A model generated the notes under the pieces. That model searched no databases. It saw nothing but the letters and a program-made list of their open reading frames with translations, and was not told where the DNA came from. The position numbers were made by a program, and so were the translations under genes. DNA of 64,000 nucleotides from Chrysogorgia sp. JL179-B06 (lineage: Eukaryota > Cnidaria > Anthozoa > Scleralcyonacea > Chrysogorgiidae). Location of the stretch: assembly GCA_035772405.1 (NCBI GenBank), contig JAYKKM010000506.1, positions 1,750,501-1,814,500 on the forward strand. Reading direction: 5' to 3'. Positions 1 to 11,409 of this stretch are shown piece by piece (the first letter of the stretch is position 1; each line of letters begins with the position of its first letter).

Positions 1-1273
1 TTTTGGAATCAATTCGTGATGTTCTCCGCAGGGGAGACATGCGGAGGGCTGATAGTTTGTTGGTTTTGAATCTCGGGTTACATTTCCCCATTGGAATAAA
101 CTTTACGACCTATCAGAATTTGATAACAGATGTAATAAGAATGTTAAAAGATCGGAAAAAGAAGCTTGGCAGCGACGCGAAGGTGATTTGGAAGACGTCG
201 ACGGCCATTCATAAAAAATATCGGAATAAAACGCATTGGAGGTTTTTCACCGACCAGGTAATTATTTACCATCATTACCATCGCTATCTTCCTCCATATG
301 TCCTCGTCATTATCCCCCATAATTCGCATCGTCACCAGCATATTACAATCCTCTTCTTCATTATAATCTTCATAATCATCATCACAATCATCCTTATCAT
401 TATAATCAATCATCATAATCCTCCGCATTATCATAATCATCATAATTCTCTTCATCGTAATCATCATCACAATCATCCTTATCATTATAATCAGTCATCA
501 TCATAATCCTCCTCATCATAATCATAATTCTTCTCATAATCATCATAATTCTCCTCTTCATCGTAATCATCGCAATCATCATTATCACTATAATCATCAC
601 AATCTTTGATCGCCTTATCACAATCATCATTACAATCCTCATCGTAATCATCATCACAATCATTCTTCATCATAATCATAATCATAATCACAATCCTCAT
701 TATAATCACAATCATCATCACATTCCTCCTCATTAGCATAATCACAATCTACTCGTCATAATTATCGTGCATTTTTCATCACCCCTTCCTCTTCACCTTC
801 TCACTATCATAATCATCATCCTCTCACTTCTCCCCATCATCGTCATCCTCCACTTTCTTTACCTCTTCATGTTAACCACCCCCTCAATTCTTTCACCACT
901 TCATCCTCACCGTCACCATCTCCTCTTTCTTCATCTCTTTCTCCTCACCATCCTCCTCTTCCTTCACCTCTTCCTCTTCCCCTCTTCTTCCTCACCATAA
1001 CCCTCTTCCTTCATGCACCTCTTCCTCCTCATCCTCATTTTCCTTCACCTCTTTTTCCAGCGTGTTCGTCTGTTCGACTCTTACGCCATGTCAGCCATGT
1101 GTAAAGCAGGTTTAGAAATCTTAGATATATATCACCTCACTGCTTCATATCCAAATGGAACAATCGATGTCGTCCATTACGAAGACGACGTATTCCACAA
1201 GGCTGAACTGGAAATACAACGCTATTCGATGAACAGTTCTATGGCCAAACCTCGACAAATTTGTATCGGATAA
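1..1273 (+). CDS. NXPE-type PC-esterase-like protein, gene 1, last two exons
   Basis: Only the 3' part of the gene is in the window. The exon at 1-257 is open from the edge and ends at CAG|GTAATT. It encodes the block containing VLNLGLHFPIGINFTTYQ. The last exon at 1,061-1,273 follows a polypyrimidine tract and CAG, carries the D-I-Y-H motif of the PC-esterase fold, and ends in TAA. Compared with gene 3, four codons (E-K-V-E) are lost in frame after AIHK, and the C-terminus reads MAKPRQICIG instead of MAKVCIG. In this family the catalytic Ser lies in a GDS motif upstream, which is off the window. A functional allele is plausible because no frameshift is visible. Confidence 0.75.
258..1060 (+). 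repeat. Intron 5 of NXPE gene 1, low-complexity pyrimidine-rich arrays
   Basis: The first half (about 300-745) is degenerate TCATCATAATC repeats. The second half (about 780-1,055) is TCCTCTTCCTTCACC-type repeats. The plus strand is almost free of G. Long open frames rich in H/N/I or M/D/E here are by-products of the repeats. Genes 2 and 3 have the same intron in longer form. Confidence 0.85.
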
Positions 1274-1352
1274 CCTGACGTAGGAACACCGGTGAACGTT
1301 TATAAAACACTTCGAGCTGACAGGACAAACGTCACGGCTTTGCTGATTAAAG

Positions 1353-1454
1353 AAATACCTAATGTTTGCGTGTTTGGATGGCCTGATCAAAACACCCTGG
1401 GATGTTGCGAGAGTTTTTGGATCACCATCCAAACACGCAAACCATTAGGTATTT
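1353..1454. repeat. Short inverted-repeat element (MITE-like), copy 1
   Basis: An imperfect hairpin begins AAATACCTAATGTTTGCGTG and ends with its complement, CACGCAAACCATTAGGTATTT. It lies just after the NXPE stop codon. Copies sit at the same place in genes 2 (about 30,643-30,800) and 3 (52,430-52,544). It resembles the larger hairpin at 7,493-7,667. Confidence 0.7.
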
Positions 1455-1689
1455 CTTTTATAAAAGAACAATAACACACCAGTTTTGGTTATGAATTGAT
1501 TCAATGCTACAATATAATTCGACCCGTTGTCACGTGAAGTGTTTAAAACATACTCTTATTACAACTATGCAGTGTAACAAGAATCATTTGAGACTTTCCC
1601 TCATTCCACCCACCCCTCTCCTCCTATGGGTCTGCATAATGTACAGGTCGTTGCTAGATGGTACCCTCGCAGTTGAGGATCGCGTGACG

Positions 1690-2190
1690 TAAATTTAAAC
1701 TGAACCCAAATCCCCAATCCAACCCTGATCCTATAAATCCTAACCGAAGCCCTTTGGCAAACGTTTTCTTGAGAAATAAACCACCCCCAACGCTATAGAA
1801 TATGTCAAAGGAAAGTTAAATGATCTATTTACAACATCCGTACAGCTTTATCGCGGTAGCTAACTTAGTTATCTTTAAAAGCGCGGATAATCGAACATGC
1901 CAAAATATAATTTTCCTAATACGGATACCATCTTGTAAACAAAAACACGAACTTTCCAAAGCTACAATATATATTAAAACAAAGATAAATTATCTGTTTA
2001 CAATATGCGTACAGCTTATCAGGCTAGCGAATGTAGTTTTATTAAAAAGAGCGGATAATCGAACATATCATAACGTGTTAACAATCCCACATCCATGCAG
2101 CGGTCTGGTACGAGTGCCTTGTATTTGCTCGCCAATGCCTTGTATTTGCTCGTAGGCCACTTCCTTATATGGAATACGTACTAGAAGTAC
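1690..2190. repeat. Dispersed repeat block with an internal duplicated motif
   Basis: The block includes two ~60-bp relatives about 180 bp apart, both ending in GCGGATAATCGAACAT. Positions about 1,745-2,080 reappear in inverted orientation at about 35,800-35,990. No coding signal is seen. Confidence 0.55.
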
Positions 2191-2199
2191 ATATGGATC

Positions 2200-2430
2200 A
2201 TTGGGTAGGATTCGGTCTAGGCCTAGTGGGGGACGGGCATACACGGCCCACAAAGAACGTCTGCGAAGGAGGCTAGGCCTGGCCTGGCTCGACCTCGGAT
2301 TTTACAGTGTAAACGCAAAACAACGCTCGGCCAGGGCTAATTTTTGTAAAGCTAATTGTCATGCTAATTTTCGAAATAATCCGGCCAAGGTTCGGCCCAA
2401 GTTTGCCGTTTACACACGAAATATATAGAC
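2200..2430. repeat. Dispersed element with CAGTGTAAACG core, copy 1
   Basis: GC-richer than its surroundings. It carries GATTTTACAGTGTAAACGC and CGCTCGGCCAGGGCTAATTT. Relatives lie at 9,855-10,115, 38,905-39,180 and 53,785-54,055. Near-inverted ends (GGCCTGGC / GGCCAAGG) suggest a non-autonomous DNA element. Confidence 0.6.
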
Positions 2431-2829
2431 CCAATATGATTGTTTTTCTCTATGTAAGCACCCCCGGATTATTGGGTTGTTTTAAAAGAATACTAATTAA
2501 TTTTCTGTCGGTTTCGTTTTTTTGCTTTCCTTCAAAATTTCAATTCCTTCATTTCTTCAAAAATTCCTTGTGGAATGAAAAAGTCTTCAAAGTGGAGGCG
2601 CTTTCATCTGTATTTGGCATCATTTTGTTTTCGTTGCTAATGGCTGCCATTTTAAATATTCTCACTTATGCGCGTAGAAATTAGCCTTTGCAATCTCGTT
2701 AGGAAGCTAGGAAGCAAAGATTATTTTGAATTACTGACACACAAACGAGGCCATTTAGATGCACATAAACTGAAGGAATATTTAAATTAGGCCATTATGA
2801 ACAAGGTTGCGACATTATTTATATAAGTT

Positions 2830-3800
2830 GTTAAACTAATTTACAATAATTTACCTATCAATAGATCAATAAATAAAATAACAATAAAAAATTAAGTTGA
2901 ACATAAAATACAATTTCTACAGTTATTATCAAGTATACTTTCTAAGTTCTGTTTTCTAATATTCCTTTTAAAAGATTCTAAACTAGGTTTATCTCTATCT
3001 TCTTTTGTTAGTTTAGACCATATATACGACAGACTGTCACTTGCCCTGTTGTGAATTGATTCTATTCATCTATTTATATTTTATTTTTATTTTAATAACT
3101 TTGCCATACACATTACAAACCTAAATACAGACATTAAGACAATAGGCTGGGTAACAGCAACAACTAGTGCCAATTACTGCGGCCCCAAAGCAAGTACGAT
3201 TTAACAGTCACTTTAAAGATACATAGCGATATACAACACACATTAAATACAACAAATTTACTACGATATATACTAAAAGCAACACGATGGTGGGTTCGTA
3301 AGGCTTCGAGCTGTGTTGCATTTTAAGCATATGCTTTTCCATGTTCGTGAGTCGTCTATGTCATATGTGTTGTTAAGTGCGTTAATGTAGTAGTTGAATA
3401 GTAACTTTCTGAAGTTTGAGAGAGTGATGTTTTATGTTATAATAGTTTTTGGTAGTATGTTCCATGTTCTTGTTGTCCGAATTGTGTATGATTTTTGGTA
3501 TGTCGAAGTTTAGATTTTTTGGTTTGATATTGCAGTCAGGGTTGGATGATCTTGTTTTTTTGTGATGTTGAGGAGTTGGTTGTTAGTTTTGTAGAAAAAT
3601 ACAATGTCTGGTATAAAAAGGAAGGAGTTTAGTCGTAAGTAGTCGTTCTTCATATTTAATGTCACAAAGGAAGGGTAGATTCAGAATGAATTTCGAAGCC
3701 CGTCGTTGAACACGTTCAATTCTAGATATTAGTTCTACTGACTGAGGAGCCCATACTTGAGATGTATAACCCAGCTGCGAACGGACTAGAGAACGGTATC
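2830..3800 (-). mobile_element. LINE (CR1/L2-like) 3' fragments, reverse transcriptase C-terminus
   Basis: Read on the minus strand, 3,790-3,600 encodes LGYTSQVWAPQSVELISRIE followed by RVQRRASKFILNLPFL. This is the conserved C-terminal tail of non-LTR reverse transcriptases. Further down is DDSRTWKSICLKCNTARS, a typical C-terminus. At 3,060-2,940 a second fragment encodes RASDSLSYIWSKLTKEDRDK. Both are 5'-truncated and frameshifted, so this is a dead copy or two nested ones. The equivalent in unit 2 (about 31.4-33.0 kb) is noisier. Confidence 0.75.
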
Positions 3801-4380
3801 AGGACTGCATGGCGTGTGGAATGTGTAGCTGATACGCCGAAATAATAGAATTAGATGCGAAAGTGCGCCGTTGGGATTTCCAGGTTGTAAAATATGAATT
3901 GCAAAGTATATTTTGCTTCGTTTAGTTTACATATACTAAAACGTGAGTAGAGACCGCTATCTGGACTTCAGTTCAGCGAGGTCGTGTTGAGCAGTGGTAT
4001 GATGAAGACGTTTTTCTTCCCTAAAATAAGTTCGATAAGTCCAAGAAGGAAATGGAAGATAATTCACATGTGGAGGAAACGCTGTTTTGCTACGACAACG
4101 GGAAGTTTAACGAAGCAGGAGCGATCGATGATGTGTGTAATATATTTAAAAGACGCCACGAAGACAGTATGTTGAAAAGTCAGCACAACGCGTACAAAAA
4201 TACGAAAGTAAGTAAGAATTGTTTACGCCGAATATATAAAGTGTAGTTATAGTTTTACAGTTTGGCCAAATTGAATTCAGAAATCGGAATGAGCTGTGTA
4301 GAGAGCGGTGTATTTCAGAGCTAGCTGCTTTTCGGCTCCTTTGTGTACCGAACACAGAATATTGCTTCATTGAAATGTTG
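3801..4380. repeat. Non-coding block shared by the three units
   Basis: Starts with GGCGTGTGGAATGTGTAGC and contains GCTACGACAACGGGAAGTTT. It recurs at about 33,030-33,750 (unit 2, noisy) and 55,740-56,300 (unit 3). Short open frames differ between copies and are not conserved as protein, so I see no gene. Confidence 0.55.
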
Positions 4381-5060
4381 GGATTAGGCACCTAAGAGAA
4401 AATGGTTGGGTAAACAAAATTTTGAGTAAGTCAAAGGTTGGGTAAATAAAAAACAAACCAACTCGAAGGTTGGGTAGAAAAAAAATTTAATGTATATTTC
4501 CAAAGCATGACTCACTCAAATATTAAAGACTATGTAAGAAAGAAATATCATATGCCAATACAATAATTATGTCAATCAGTCAGTCACTATCTTGATCTTT
4601 TTCATATTCTTCATGTAACATCATCATCATCATCATCATCAACATCATCATCCTCTAACATCATCATCATCATCATCCTCTAACATCCTCTAACATCATC
4701 ATCTTCCCTCATCTCTATGATGTGGTCAAAGTTAAAGTTTTGGGGTGGGTATTTATTTTGTAATTGATATCTGAGGTTGGGTAAAGAAAAATAGCCGTGA
4801 CCTTTTAATGGTTGGGTCAGCAAAATTTTTACCAAGAAGAACATTTCTCTTCGGTGCCACCCCCCATTTTTAATAATGAACGGTCCCTTAGAAGTATAGG
4901 GTTAATGTTTCATCCGATTCAGGGTTAGGACTAGAGTCTTTAGCTCAAATCGTCATAAAATGTCCCGGACAGGGATGGTACTTGTAACCTTCACACTGAT
5001 GGAGTGAATGTGTATGCCAGAAACCTGTGTATGTCGCGGAAACCTTTCTGAGGATTTGAG
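4381..5060. other. Non-coding stretch with CAT microsatellite
   Basis: GGTTGGGTAAA motifs recur every 50-60 bp, and a CATCAT microsatellite with TCCTCTAACATC interruptions lies at 4,617-4,705. No open frame with coding character is seen. Confidence 0.5.
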
Positions 5061-5068
5061 CTTGGGCG

Positions 5069-5292
5069 AAGGCTAAAAGGGATGGCTAAAAGGGATGACT
5101 CAAAAGGACCTTCACATTTTCTAGAACTACTAATCTCAATCCTAACCCTAACCCTAACCTTGATCCTAACCTTGATCCTAACCTTGATCCTAATCTTAAA
5201 CCTAGCCCTAACCGTAGCTATCCATAACCTAACGAAAAATAAAAAACAGAAAAAAACAGAAAGGTCCTTTTGAGTCATCCCTTTTAGCCTTC
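5069..5292. repeat. Inverted-repeat element with telomere-like core
   Basis: The left arm AAGGCTAAAAGGGATG and ACTCAAAAGGACCTTC (after a 13-bp duplication) is the complement of the right arm GGTCCTTTTGAGTCATCCC plus TTTTAGCCTT. The core (5,128-5,212) is degenerate CCTAACCCTAACC and CCTTGATCCTAA repeats, close to the metazoan TTAGGG telomere repeat. A truncated relative is in unit 2 near 34,310-34,440. Confidence 0.65.
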
Positions 5293-5882
5293 CCCTTGAG
5301 CTTGACGATCGTATCGTCCATGTATTGTCAGAAAATATCAGGCTTTTATCGAAGGTTATGTCCGTTTTTTGGACAGATTGAGTTTTTTTTATATACTGCG
5401 TCCAGCTAGGAATGTATTCTGAGAGCACTTTTTAGCGAAATCCAATAGAAACAAGGTTATCCATGGTCACAATATGACATTGTCAGGCGGATCGACTCGG
5501 AAATGGATTCACTCGATTTCATGTTATTGCATGTACACATTATATAATGGTTTGCATATACATTACATTACCAGTGATTATAAGATGTGTTGGTTCGTAG
5601 CCGCCCCCCGCCCCCCCCCCCTTGCTTGTTGAACTAAAACCAAAAATTGAACTAAATATGATTAATTTCTTTACATATTGCTTGTTCTTCATAAATTCAT
5701 TACAAAACAAAGTGCTTGTGCTACGGGAAAAGTCAAACTGAATTTACATTAGTCTCGGAATTTAAATATGTTTCCGTGTTCAGTTTTCTTTTTAATAAAC
5801 CTACGCCTTTTTTATAATAAGCAAACAATTGTATTTTGTGTTTTACTGTCAGAATAAATAATGAAGTCTCGATAAAATATTT

Positions 5883-5987
5883 AACAATTATTCGCCGAAG
5901 GCGAGGTGAATATCGGTGAATAAAAACCGAGACGAAGTCGAGGTTTTTATTCACCGATATTCACTGAGCCTGAGGTGAATAATTGTT
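5883..5987. repeat. Hairpin MITE (GGTGAATATCGGTGAATAAAAA), unit 1
   Basis: A nearly perfect palindrome of about 105 bp with arms AACAATTATTCGCC and GGTGAATAATTGTT. The loop region is GAGACGAAGTCGAGG. The orthologous copy at 35,158-35,263 is almost identical. Confidence 0.75.
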
Positions 5988-6204
5988 TTAGTATAAATAC
6001 ACATTTTCCCACTCTTAGGAATAGCATTTCCTTCAAAAATACTAGTTTCTTGACTTTTTTCTCCTGTCACTTTGACAAATCGGCTGACGGCCATCTTGAA
6101 AAAACGCTGGAGGTGATTATATCGAGAAATATAATCCGCGGTAGCTCGACCAATCAGCGCACGCAATTTATACTAAAGCTAATTATTAGCACGATGTAAA
6201 AGCT

Positions 6205-6962
6205 AAAAATGAAATTTCTAGCCATCGTCTGGTGGCCCAATTTCGCAAAAAATCATGTTAGAAATTGCTGTAAAAGCACTTCAGGGCCTTTCAAAATTTT
6301 CCTGTTCCCTGCACACCATTTGGATGCGCGTCTTTGTACGCGTTCCATGCGTGAGATGAGGTCGACAGACTGCGGAGACCAAACTTGTGTTGCGTACCCC
6401 AGTTGAGAACGGACGAGACTTAGATATAGAGTTCGACGTGCTGATGAGTTTTTGATATTTCTAGTTGATCTACGAACATATCCTAGCAATTTGTTGGCTC
6501 GGGAACACTGTTCAAGAACTTGCTTAGACCAGGTCAAATTATGCGAAGTCCATACGCCAAGATCACGTTCACGTACAGTCCGAACTTTCTAAGATGGTGT
6601 GTTGTAGTGTGCAAGGGTATTGGATCTTATTGTGTTTCCTAGTAATTTGTAGAGTTTTACATTTAGATATATTGAGTAGAAGACCGCGGCATTAGATGAA
6701 CAAGTTTCGAAATTTGTCAGGTCCTCCTGTAAGGCTGCTGCGTCCGTTGGAGTGTTGATTACCTTAAAGATTTTAGTGTCGTCGGCGTGGGTTGCAATGG
6801 TAGAATTGTTAGTAGAGGAAGGCAGGTCGTCTTCATACAGTAGAAACAGCAGCGGTCCAAGAATGGAACCTTGTGGTACTGCTGAAGTTACTGGAAGAGG
6901 TGTCGATGCTGCGCCAAAAACACACGATTGGCTAAGACCAACCGGTAAGTTCCGAGTACGCC
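6205..6962 (-). mobile_element. LINE fragment with reverse transcriptase motifs, unit 1
   Basis: On the minus strand this encodes VPQGSILGPLLFLLYEDDLP, then A-T-H-A-D-D-T-K, then LGYVRRSTRNIKNSSARRTL and LGYATQVWSPQSVDLISRME. These are the conserved blocks of non-LTR reverse transcriptase up to the C-terminal tail. The catalytic Y/F-A-D-D is H-A-D-D here but Y-A-D-D in the unit 2 copy near 36,960. The copy is truncated at both ends and has a stop near 6,590, so it is inactive. Confidence 0.8.
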
Positions 6963-7492
6963 TTTTGCGTGATCCGTTTTAATCGGCAATATTCGTTGGA
7001 GAAAATCGGCACAAACATGGCCGATTATTTTTTAAGCACATAAGCACGTTTTTACGAAGGGTGTACACGTTTGTGTAACGTAATAGGCAGGTATGTAATG
7101 TACTTTGACTAGGTAATTCCAAATCTGTTTTCAGAATTGAAAACGGTTAAATATTACCGAGATAACGTTCAAAATAATACACGACGAAGCGGCCTCCTCA
7201 TTGCCGATTAATTTATAAGTACATAAACAGGTTTTTACGAAGGGTATGCATGTTCTCGTAATATAACAGACACGTATGTTATGTATTTAGACACGCTAAT
7301 TCCAAATCTTTTTTTCAGAATTGAAATCGGTTAAATATTGGCCGAGATAAGTAAAACATTTTTTAAAAAAATATCAACAAATTAATACACGGCGTGCGAG
7401 GCCTGGAGACCATGCATGGGGAAAATCCCGCAGATATTGTTAGGATGAAACTCTTGGGTGGCGAAAAGGCGAGCGAGGGGATTATTAAAGGA

Positions 7493-7667
7493 ATACCAAA
7501 TGGTTTTCCGTGCAGGATACTGTGATTCAAACACGCGGGATGTTGCGAGACTTTCGAAAAGCGTAAAAAACACGAGCCGATAGGCGAGTGTTTTTAGCTT
7601 TTCGGAAGTCGAGCAACATCCCCAAGTGTTTGGATCACAGTATCCTGCACGGAAAACCATTTGGTAT
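7493..7667. repeat. Inverted-repeat element (MITE), unit 1
   Basis: Starts ATACCAAATGGTTTTCCGTG and ends with the complement CACGGAAAACCATTTGGTAT. Arms are about 80 bp, with inner GGGATGTTGCGAG / CTCGAGCAACATCCC-like pairing. The unit 2 copy is at 37,476-37,647. It is related to the smaller hairpins that follow the NXPE stop codons. Confidence 0.75.
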
Positions 7668-8284
7668 TTATTTTATAAAATAACGACAAAGAAATAACGA
7701 ATTTTATCCAAAAATAATATGATGAGAATACAAATTCTCCCAAGAATTATCAACTACCAATCATAATTCGTCTCCAACAGCAGTCGAGCAGGCGGGAAAG
7801 CTGAAATTTGTTTTGCCGACAACAAAGAGAAGAATATGGATAAAAACCCGTCTCAGGGTTTGGCTTGTTGTGGCAAAGCAAACAGACAGATATTATGGGC
7901 AGGAACTGTCTCTCTGGAAAGGTCTTCGCTGTCTTTTTCACAATTTCACTGGAAGATTTTGGATTTTAAGTCGAGAGCTGTTGTGTATTTTACTTCGTAT
8001 AGATAAAGATTGTTCTTTTCCCAGTGAGTTCATCAGGCAAGAAAATAGAAGGTATTTAAACAGTATATTACTCTCGCGAGTTTGTTGCTTTCAAAACATG
8101 CCCTTTTCAAACCTTCGTTGTTTTGTTTAACTTCGCTATTGAACACAAAATGGATCAGGCGATCAGTTTTCTCGGTGATAGTTTTCTCACAATACAAAAA
8201 CTATATTCTGTTGTTTTTTTGAGAGTTTTGTTTTAATTACTTATAACGATAAACGGAATGAGATGGTAAATTCCCGTGCAGGAT

Positions 8285-8800
8285 GGCATGTTGTAAAACA
8301 TGGACTGATAAAACATGGACTGGACTGGACTGATAAAACATGGGCTGATAAAACATGGACTGACAAAACATGGACTGATAAAACATGGACTGATAAAACA
8401 TGGACTGATAAAACATGGACTGATAAAACATGGACTGATAAAACATAACAACAAAGATCCTAACCCTCCATGTTTTACCAGTCCATGTTTTATCAGTCCA
8501 TGTTTTATCAGTCCATGTTTTATCAGTCCATGTTTTATCAGTCCATGTTTTACCAGTCCATGTTTTATCAGTCCATGTTTTATCAGTCCATGTTTTACCA
8601 GTCCATGTTTTACCAGTCCATGTTTTATCAGTCCATGTTTTATCAGTCCATGTTTTATCAGTCCATGTTTTATCAGTCCATGTTTTATCAGTCCATGTTT
8701 TATCAGTCCATGTTTTACCAGTCCATGTTTTATCAGTCCATGTTTTATCAGTCCAGTCCAGTCCAGTCCATGTTTTATCAGTCCTGTTTTACAACATGCC
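8285..8800. mobile_element. Foldback element with 15-bp tandem-repeat arms (unit 1 only)
   Basis: The left arm (8,285-8,445) is about ten copies of a 15-bp unit, ACTGATAAAACATGG. The right arm (8,469-8,800) is about twenty copies of the complement, CCATGTTTTATCAGT. The ends are GGCATGTTGTAAAAC and GTTTTACAACATGCC. A short unpaired centre holds AAAGATCCTAACCCTCC. Unit 2 lacks the element at the matching site (38,230-38,265). Repeats of M-F-Y-Q-S or I-S-P-C-F in the open frames come from the 15-bp period and are not a gene. Confidence 0.85.
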
Positions 8801-9850
8801 TGCTAGCCTGCGTGCAGACCCCACCCGATATTGACCAATCAGGATTCGTATTTCTAGTACTGTTTGAAAAGCTATATCAAAAACTTGTGTTGTTGTGATG
8901 ACTTCCAAAAAGCGACTTTTTCTGTTGTCTTTAAGAGCGTTCGCTTAGAACTAATTAACCTATATATTCAATTTTTACAATACTAGATTAATGTTATATA
9001 CCAGTTGTGTTCTACAGGTTCACGAACGACATGTTTATAGCCATAGACATTGTTCAAGCCATGTGTTCGTGAATCGTGGTGACTTCTGCAGGTCTTCATG
9101 ATGGAAGATGCTAATTAATAAACGAAGCTGTTACATTGGTCTAACCAGGAATAAGCAGGTGATTATCGTCTCAGCCATGATGTGTTGTAATAACAAGTTA
9201 ACAACTGAGATATCATTTTTATGTTTAAACAGAAAGCTTGCGGTTCACAGAAGTGATTTTCCACGGGAGGTCTTACCAATTGTAAGTACTAAAGTTAACT
9301 CCGAAAGATTGGTGTGCTGCCACATAGCCGTACGCATCACTGATCTCAAAAATAGGATGTTGGGAATTGTGCATGTTGAACGCTTAATATTAATCAACAT
9401 TATTATAGTTATGTTATGATGAGTGATGGGAGACAGAGTGTGAGTGAGTGGGGCATGCGAAATACGAAACTGAGAATAGAGAGTGTGTGAGAGATCGAGT
9501 AAGCCAGTGGAGTGAATATATTTTTATAAAACCCAACAACTTTGTGATTGTTTGTGAAGAAGCCGCGGTTCTTAACCGCATTCGCAACAAGGACTGGATT
9601 GAGCTTTCTATTGTATCTGATGAGCTGATTTTAAAGCTTGCATATTTGCACAATGTAAATTGCGAGAGATCATTAGAAGCTCCGAGTTTGCAAGCAAATC
9701 AAACTGTGACGCTCGCGAAATAGGTTTAGTGTCTGGCCAATATAGTTTCTTTGTTAACATTAAATGCATAAAATTTTGAACCTAATTTGACGTCTCTGCA
9801 TATTAGGCTTCTATCACTGGATAATTAAAGCCACGGCGGCCATTACTAAT
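8801..9850. other. Non-coding stretch with one exon-like segment
   Basis: At 9,233-9,281 a 49-bp segment is bounded by TTTAAACAG and GTAAGTAC and would read KLAVHRSDFPREVLPI. Unit 2 keeps the segment and both splice signals (38,628-38,676). An open frame ending at 9,723 is broken by a 280-bp deletion and small indels in unit 2, so it is probably not coding. The 49-bp segment could be an untranslated or unknown exon. Confidence 0.3.
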
Positions 9851-9854
9851 ACCC

Positions 9855-10115
9855 CCTAGCCCGGTCTGGGCTAGTTTTTCCAGTGTAAACGCGTTAACCC
9901 AGGGGCTAAAAGTAGCCCTGGTCATTGGTAGGGTTCGTGGCCTGGCTCGGCCTCGGATTTTACACTGTTAACACAAAAAAGCGCTCGGCCAGGGCTAATT
10001 TTTGTAATGCTAATTGTAATGCTAATTTTCGTTTGCACGCGAAATATATAGATATGATTGCTTTGAAAATTGCGTGTAAACACGCATTGGACTCGGCCCC
10101 CCTTCGGTAATGGCG
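9855..10115. repeat. Dispersed element with CAGTGTAAACG core, copy 2
   Basis: Contains CTAGCCCGGTCTGGGCTAG, TTTTTCCAGTGTAAACGCG and CGTGTAAACACGCATTGGAC. It matches the copy at 38,905-39,180 and the one at 53,785-54,055, with small indels. Confidence 0.65.
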
Positions 10116-10827
10116 GACTTCCGGCTTCGTTTTCTGAACAATAGTTGCTCAATCCAGTCTTCTTTCGAGATCAGTGGGTAAGACAACGTCCGTAATAACG
10201 ATTTATGGTTTTAATATGAAGTTTAATTGACTTCGTTAATTTGTAATGCTTTCTCAATGAATGTGCTCTTCAACAAGCCAATGACACATTGAAAAATCGT
10301 CCCTCGCCAAGCGCTTTTCATGAATGCTTATTATTTTAGGTTTTATAGGTCTTAAGGACAGGTGTAAAAGGACCAGATCCCCTCTAGATTGCACCCCCCA
10401 CCCCCCCCCCACCCCCGGCATCTGGCACTGACCAAATCATGCCTTGCGAAATTCTTTGATGCACTTCGTAAAATATCGTTTAAAAGGACATTTGTATAGT
10501 GCAAGGGAAAACCGATTTTCGAAACGAACATTGAAACTTTTAAACCGTTCAACAGATTAAGAGACTTCGTTTAGACGATTTGAAAGGATTCCACTCCTCT
10601 GTCTAATATAATTTTAGCAGTGATATTATGAGACCATAAATGAAGTGAGCCGTATAGCGCCATTGAAAATGGTCGCGGCATTCGGCGAATAATTGCAGTA
10701 CCTTTTGGCAGCGCCGTTATATTCTGTGATTTCGTTCGTGAGGAATCAATAGTAAGCGACATTTTTGACGTGACATTTTTAACGAACACCTAGGGCACCG
10801 CACTTTAGTGCTGTGTCTTGTTATACC

Positions 10828-11405
10828 GTAGAATCTCGAAAGTAGCCGCCCCCTCGAAAGTAGCCGTTTTTTTAAACAATTACTACGAAAAACCGAAAGT
10901 AGCCGCCCCTCTTAAAGTAACCGCCCCCCCCAAAAAAAATAAAGAAGTAGCCGCTTCCGATGTCTATAACTATTGTATAAATAAGTTGTAACATCAGTAA
11001 CAGTTTATTTTGAGTGGCATGGATTAAAACATGTATAAAACCGTAATATCAACGATTCAGGAATTTCAGACAGTAGTTATAAGTTTGTCTTTGTCATCGT
11101 TCAGACGTCCTCTTATTAGCATTAGATAATAAGTGACAACTCTTATGTAATTTAATCAAAATAAAACAAAACTTTGAAACGTTGTGCAAAATGTACAGTA
11201 GTGGTTAAAACTTGGCCGATGCTAAAAATAACAACCCGAAGTAAGCGCCCTCCGAAAGTAACCGCCCCTCCGAAAGTAACCGCCCCTCCGAAAGTAACCG
11301 CCCCTCCGAAAGTCACCGCTCTTTATAGAGGTCACTAATTTCGAACTCGAAGGTCACTAATTTCGAAGGTCACTAATTTCGAGTAGCCCCTCCGGCTATT
11401 TTCGA
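10828..11405. mobile_element. Inverted-repeat element with GAAAGTAACCGCCCCTCC tandem repeats, unit 1
   Basis: The left end TATACCGTAGAATCTCGAAA matches the complement of the right end in unit 2 (TTTCGAGATTCTACGG, 40,215). Inside are GTAGCCGCCCC repeats at the left and an 18-bp GAAAGTAACCGCCCCTCC array at the right. In unit 1 the right terminus is lost where a LINE 3' end inserted (11,410). A further relative is at 54,055-54,510. Confidence 0.7.
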
Positions 11406-11409
11406 GATT

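Noticed and set aside
8233..8800. CRISPR array
   Set aside because: The repeat is 15 bp with no variable spacers, and its two halves are inverted. The genome is eukaryotic.
8233..8898. Long open frames of repeated M-F-Y-Q-S and I-S-P-C-F
   Set aside because: They arise from a 15-bp repeat without stops in several frames and occur on both strands. The underlying structure is a foldback element.
9448..9723. 91-codon open frame resembling a coding exon
   Set aside because: The duplicate copy in unit 2 has lost most of it and is frameshifted in the remainder, and no splice signals bound it cleanly.
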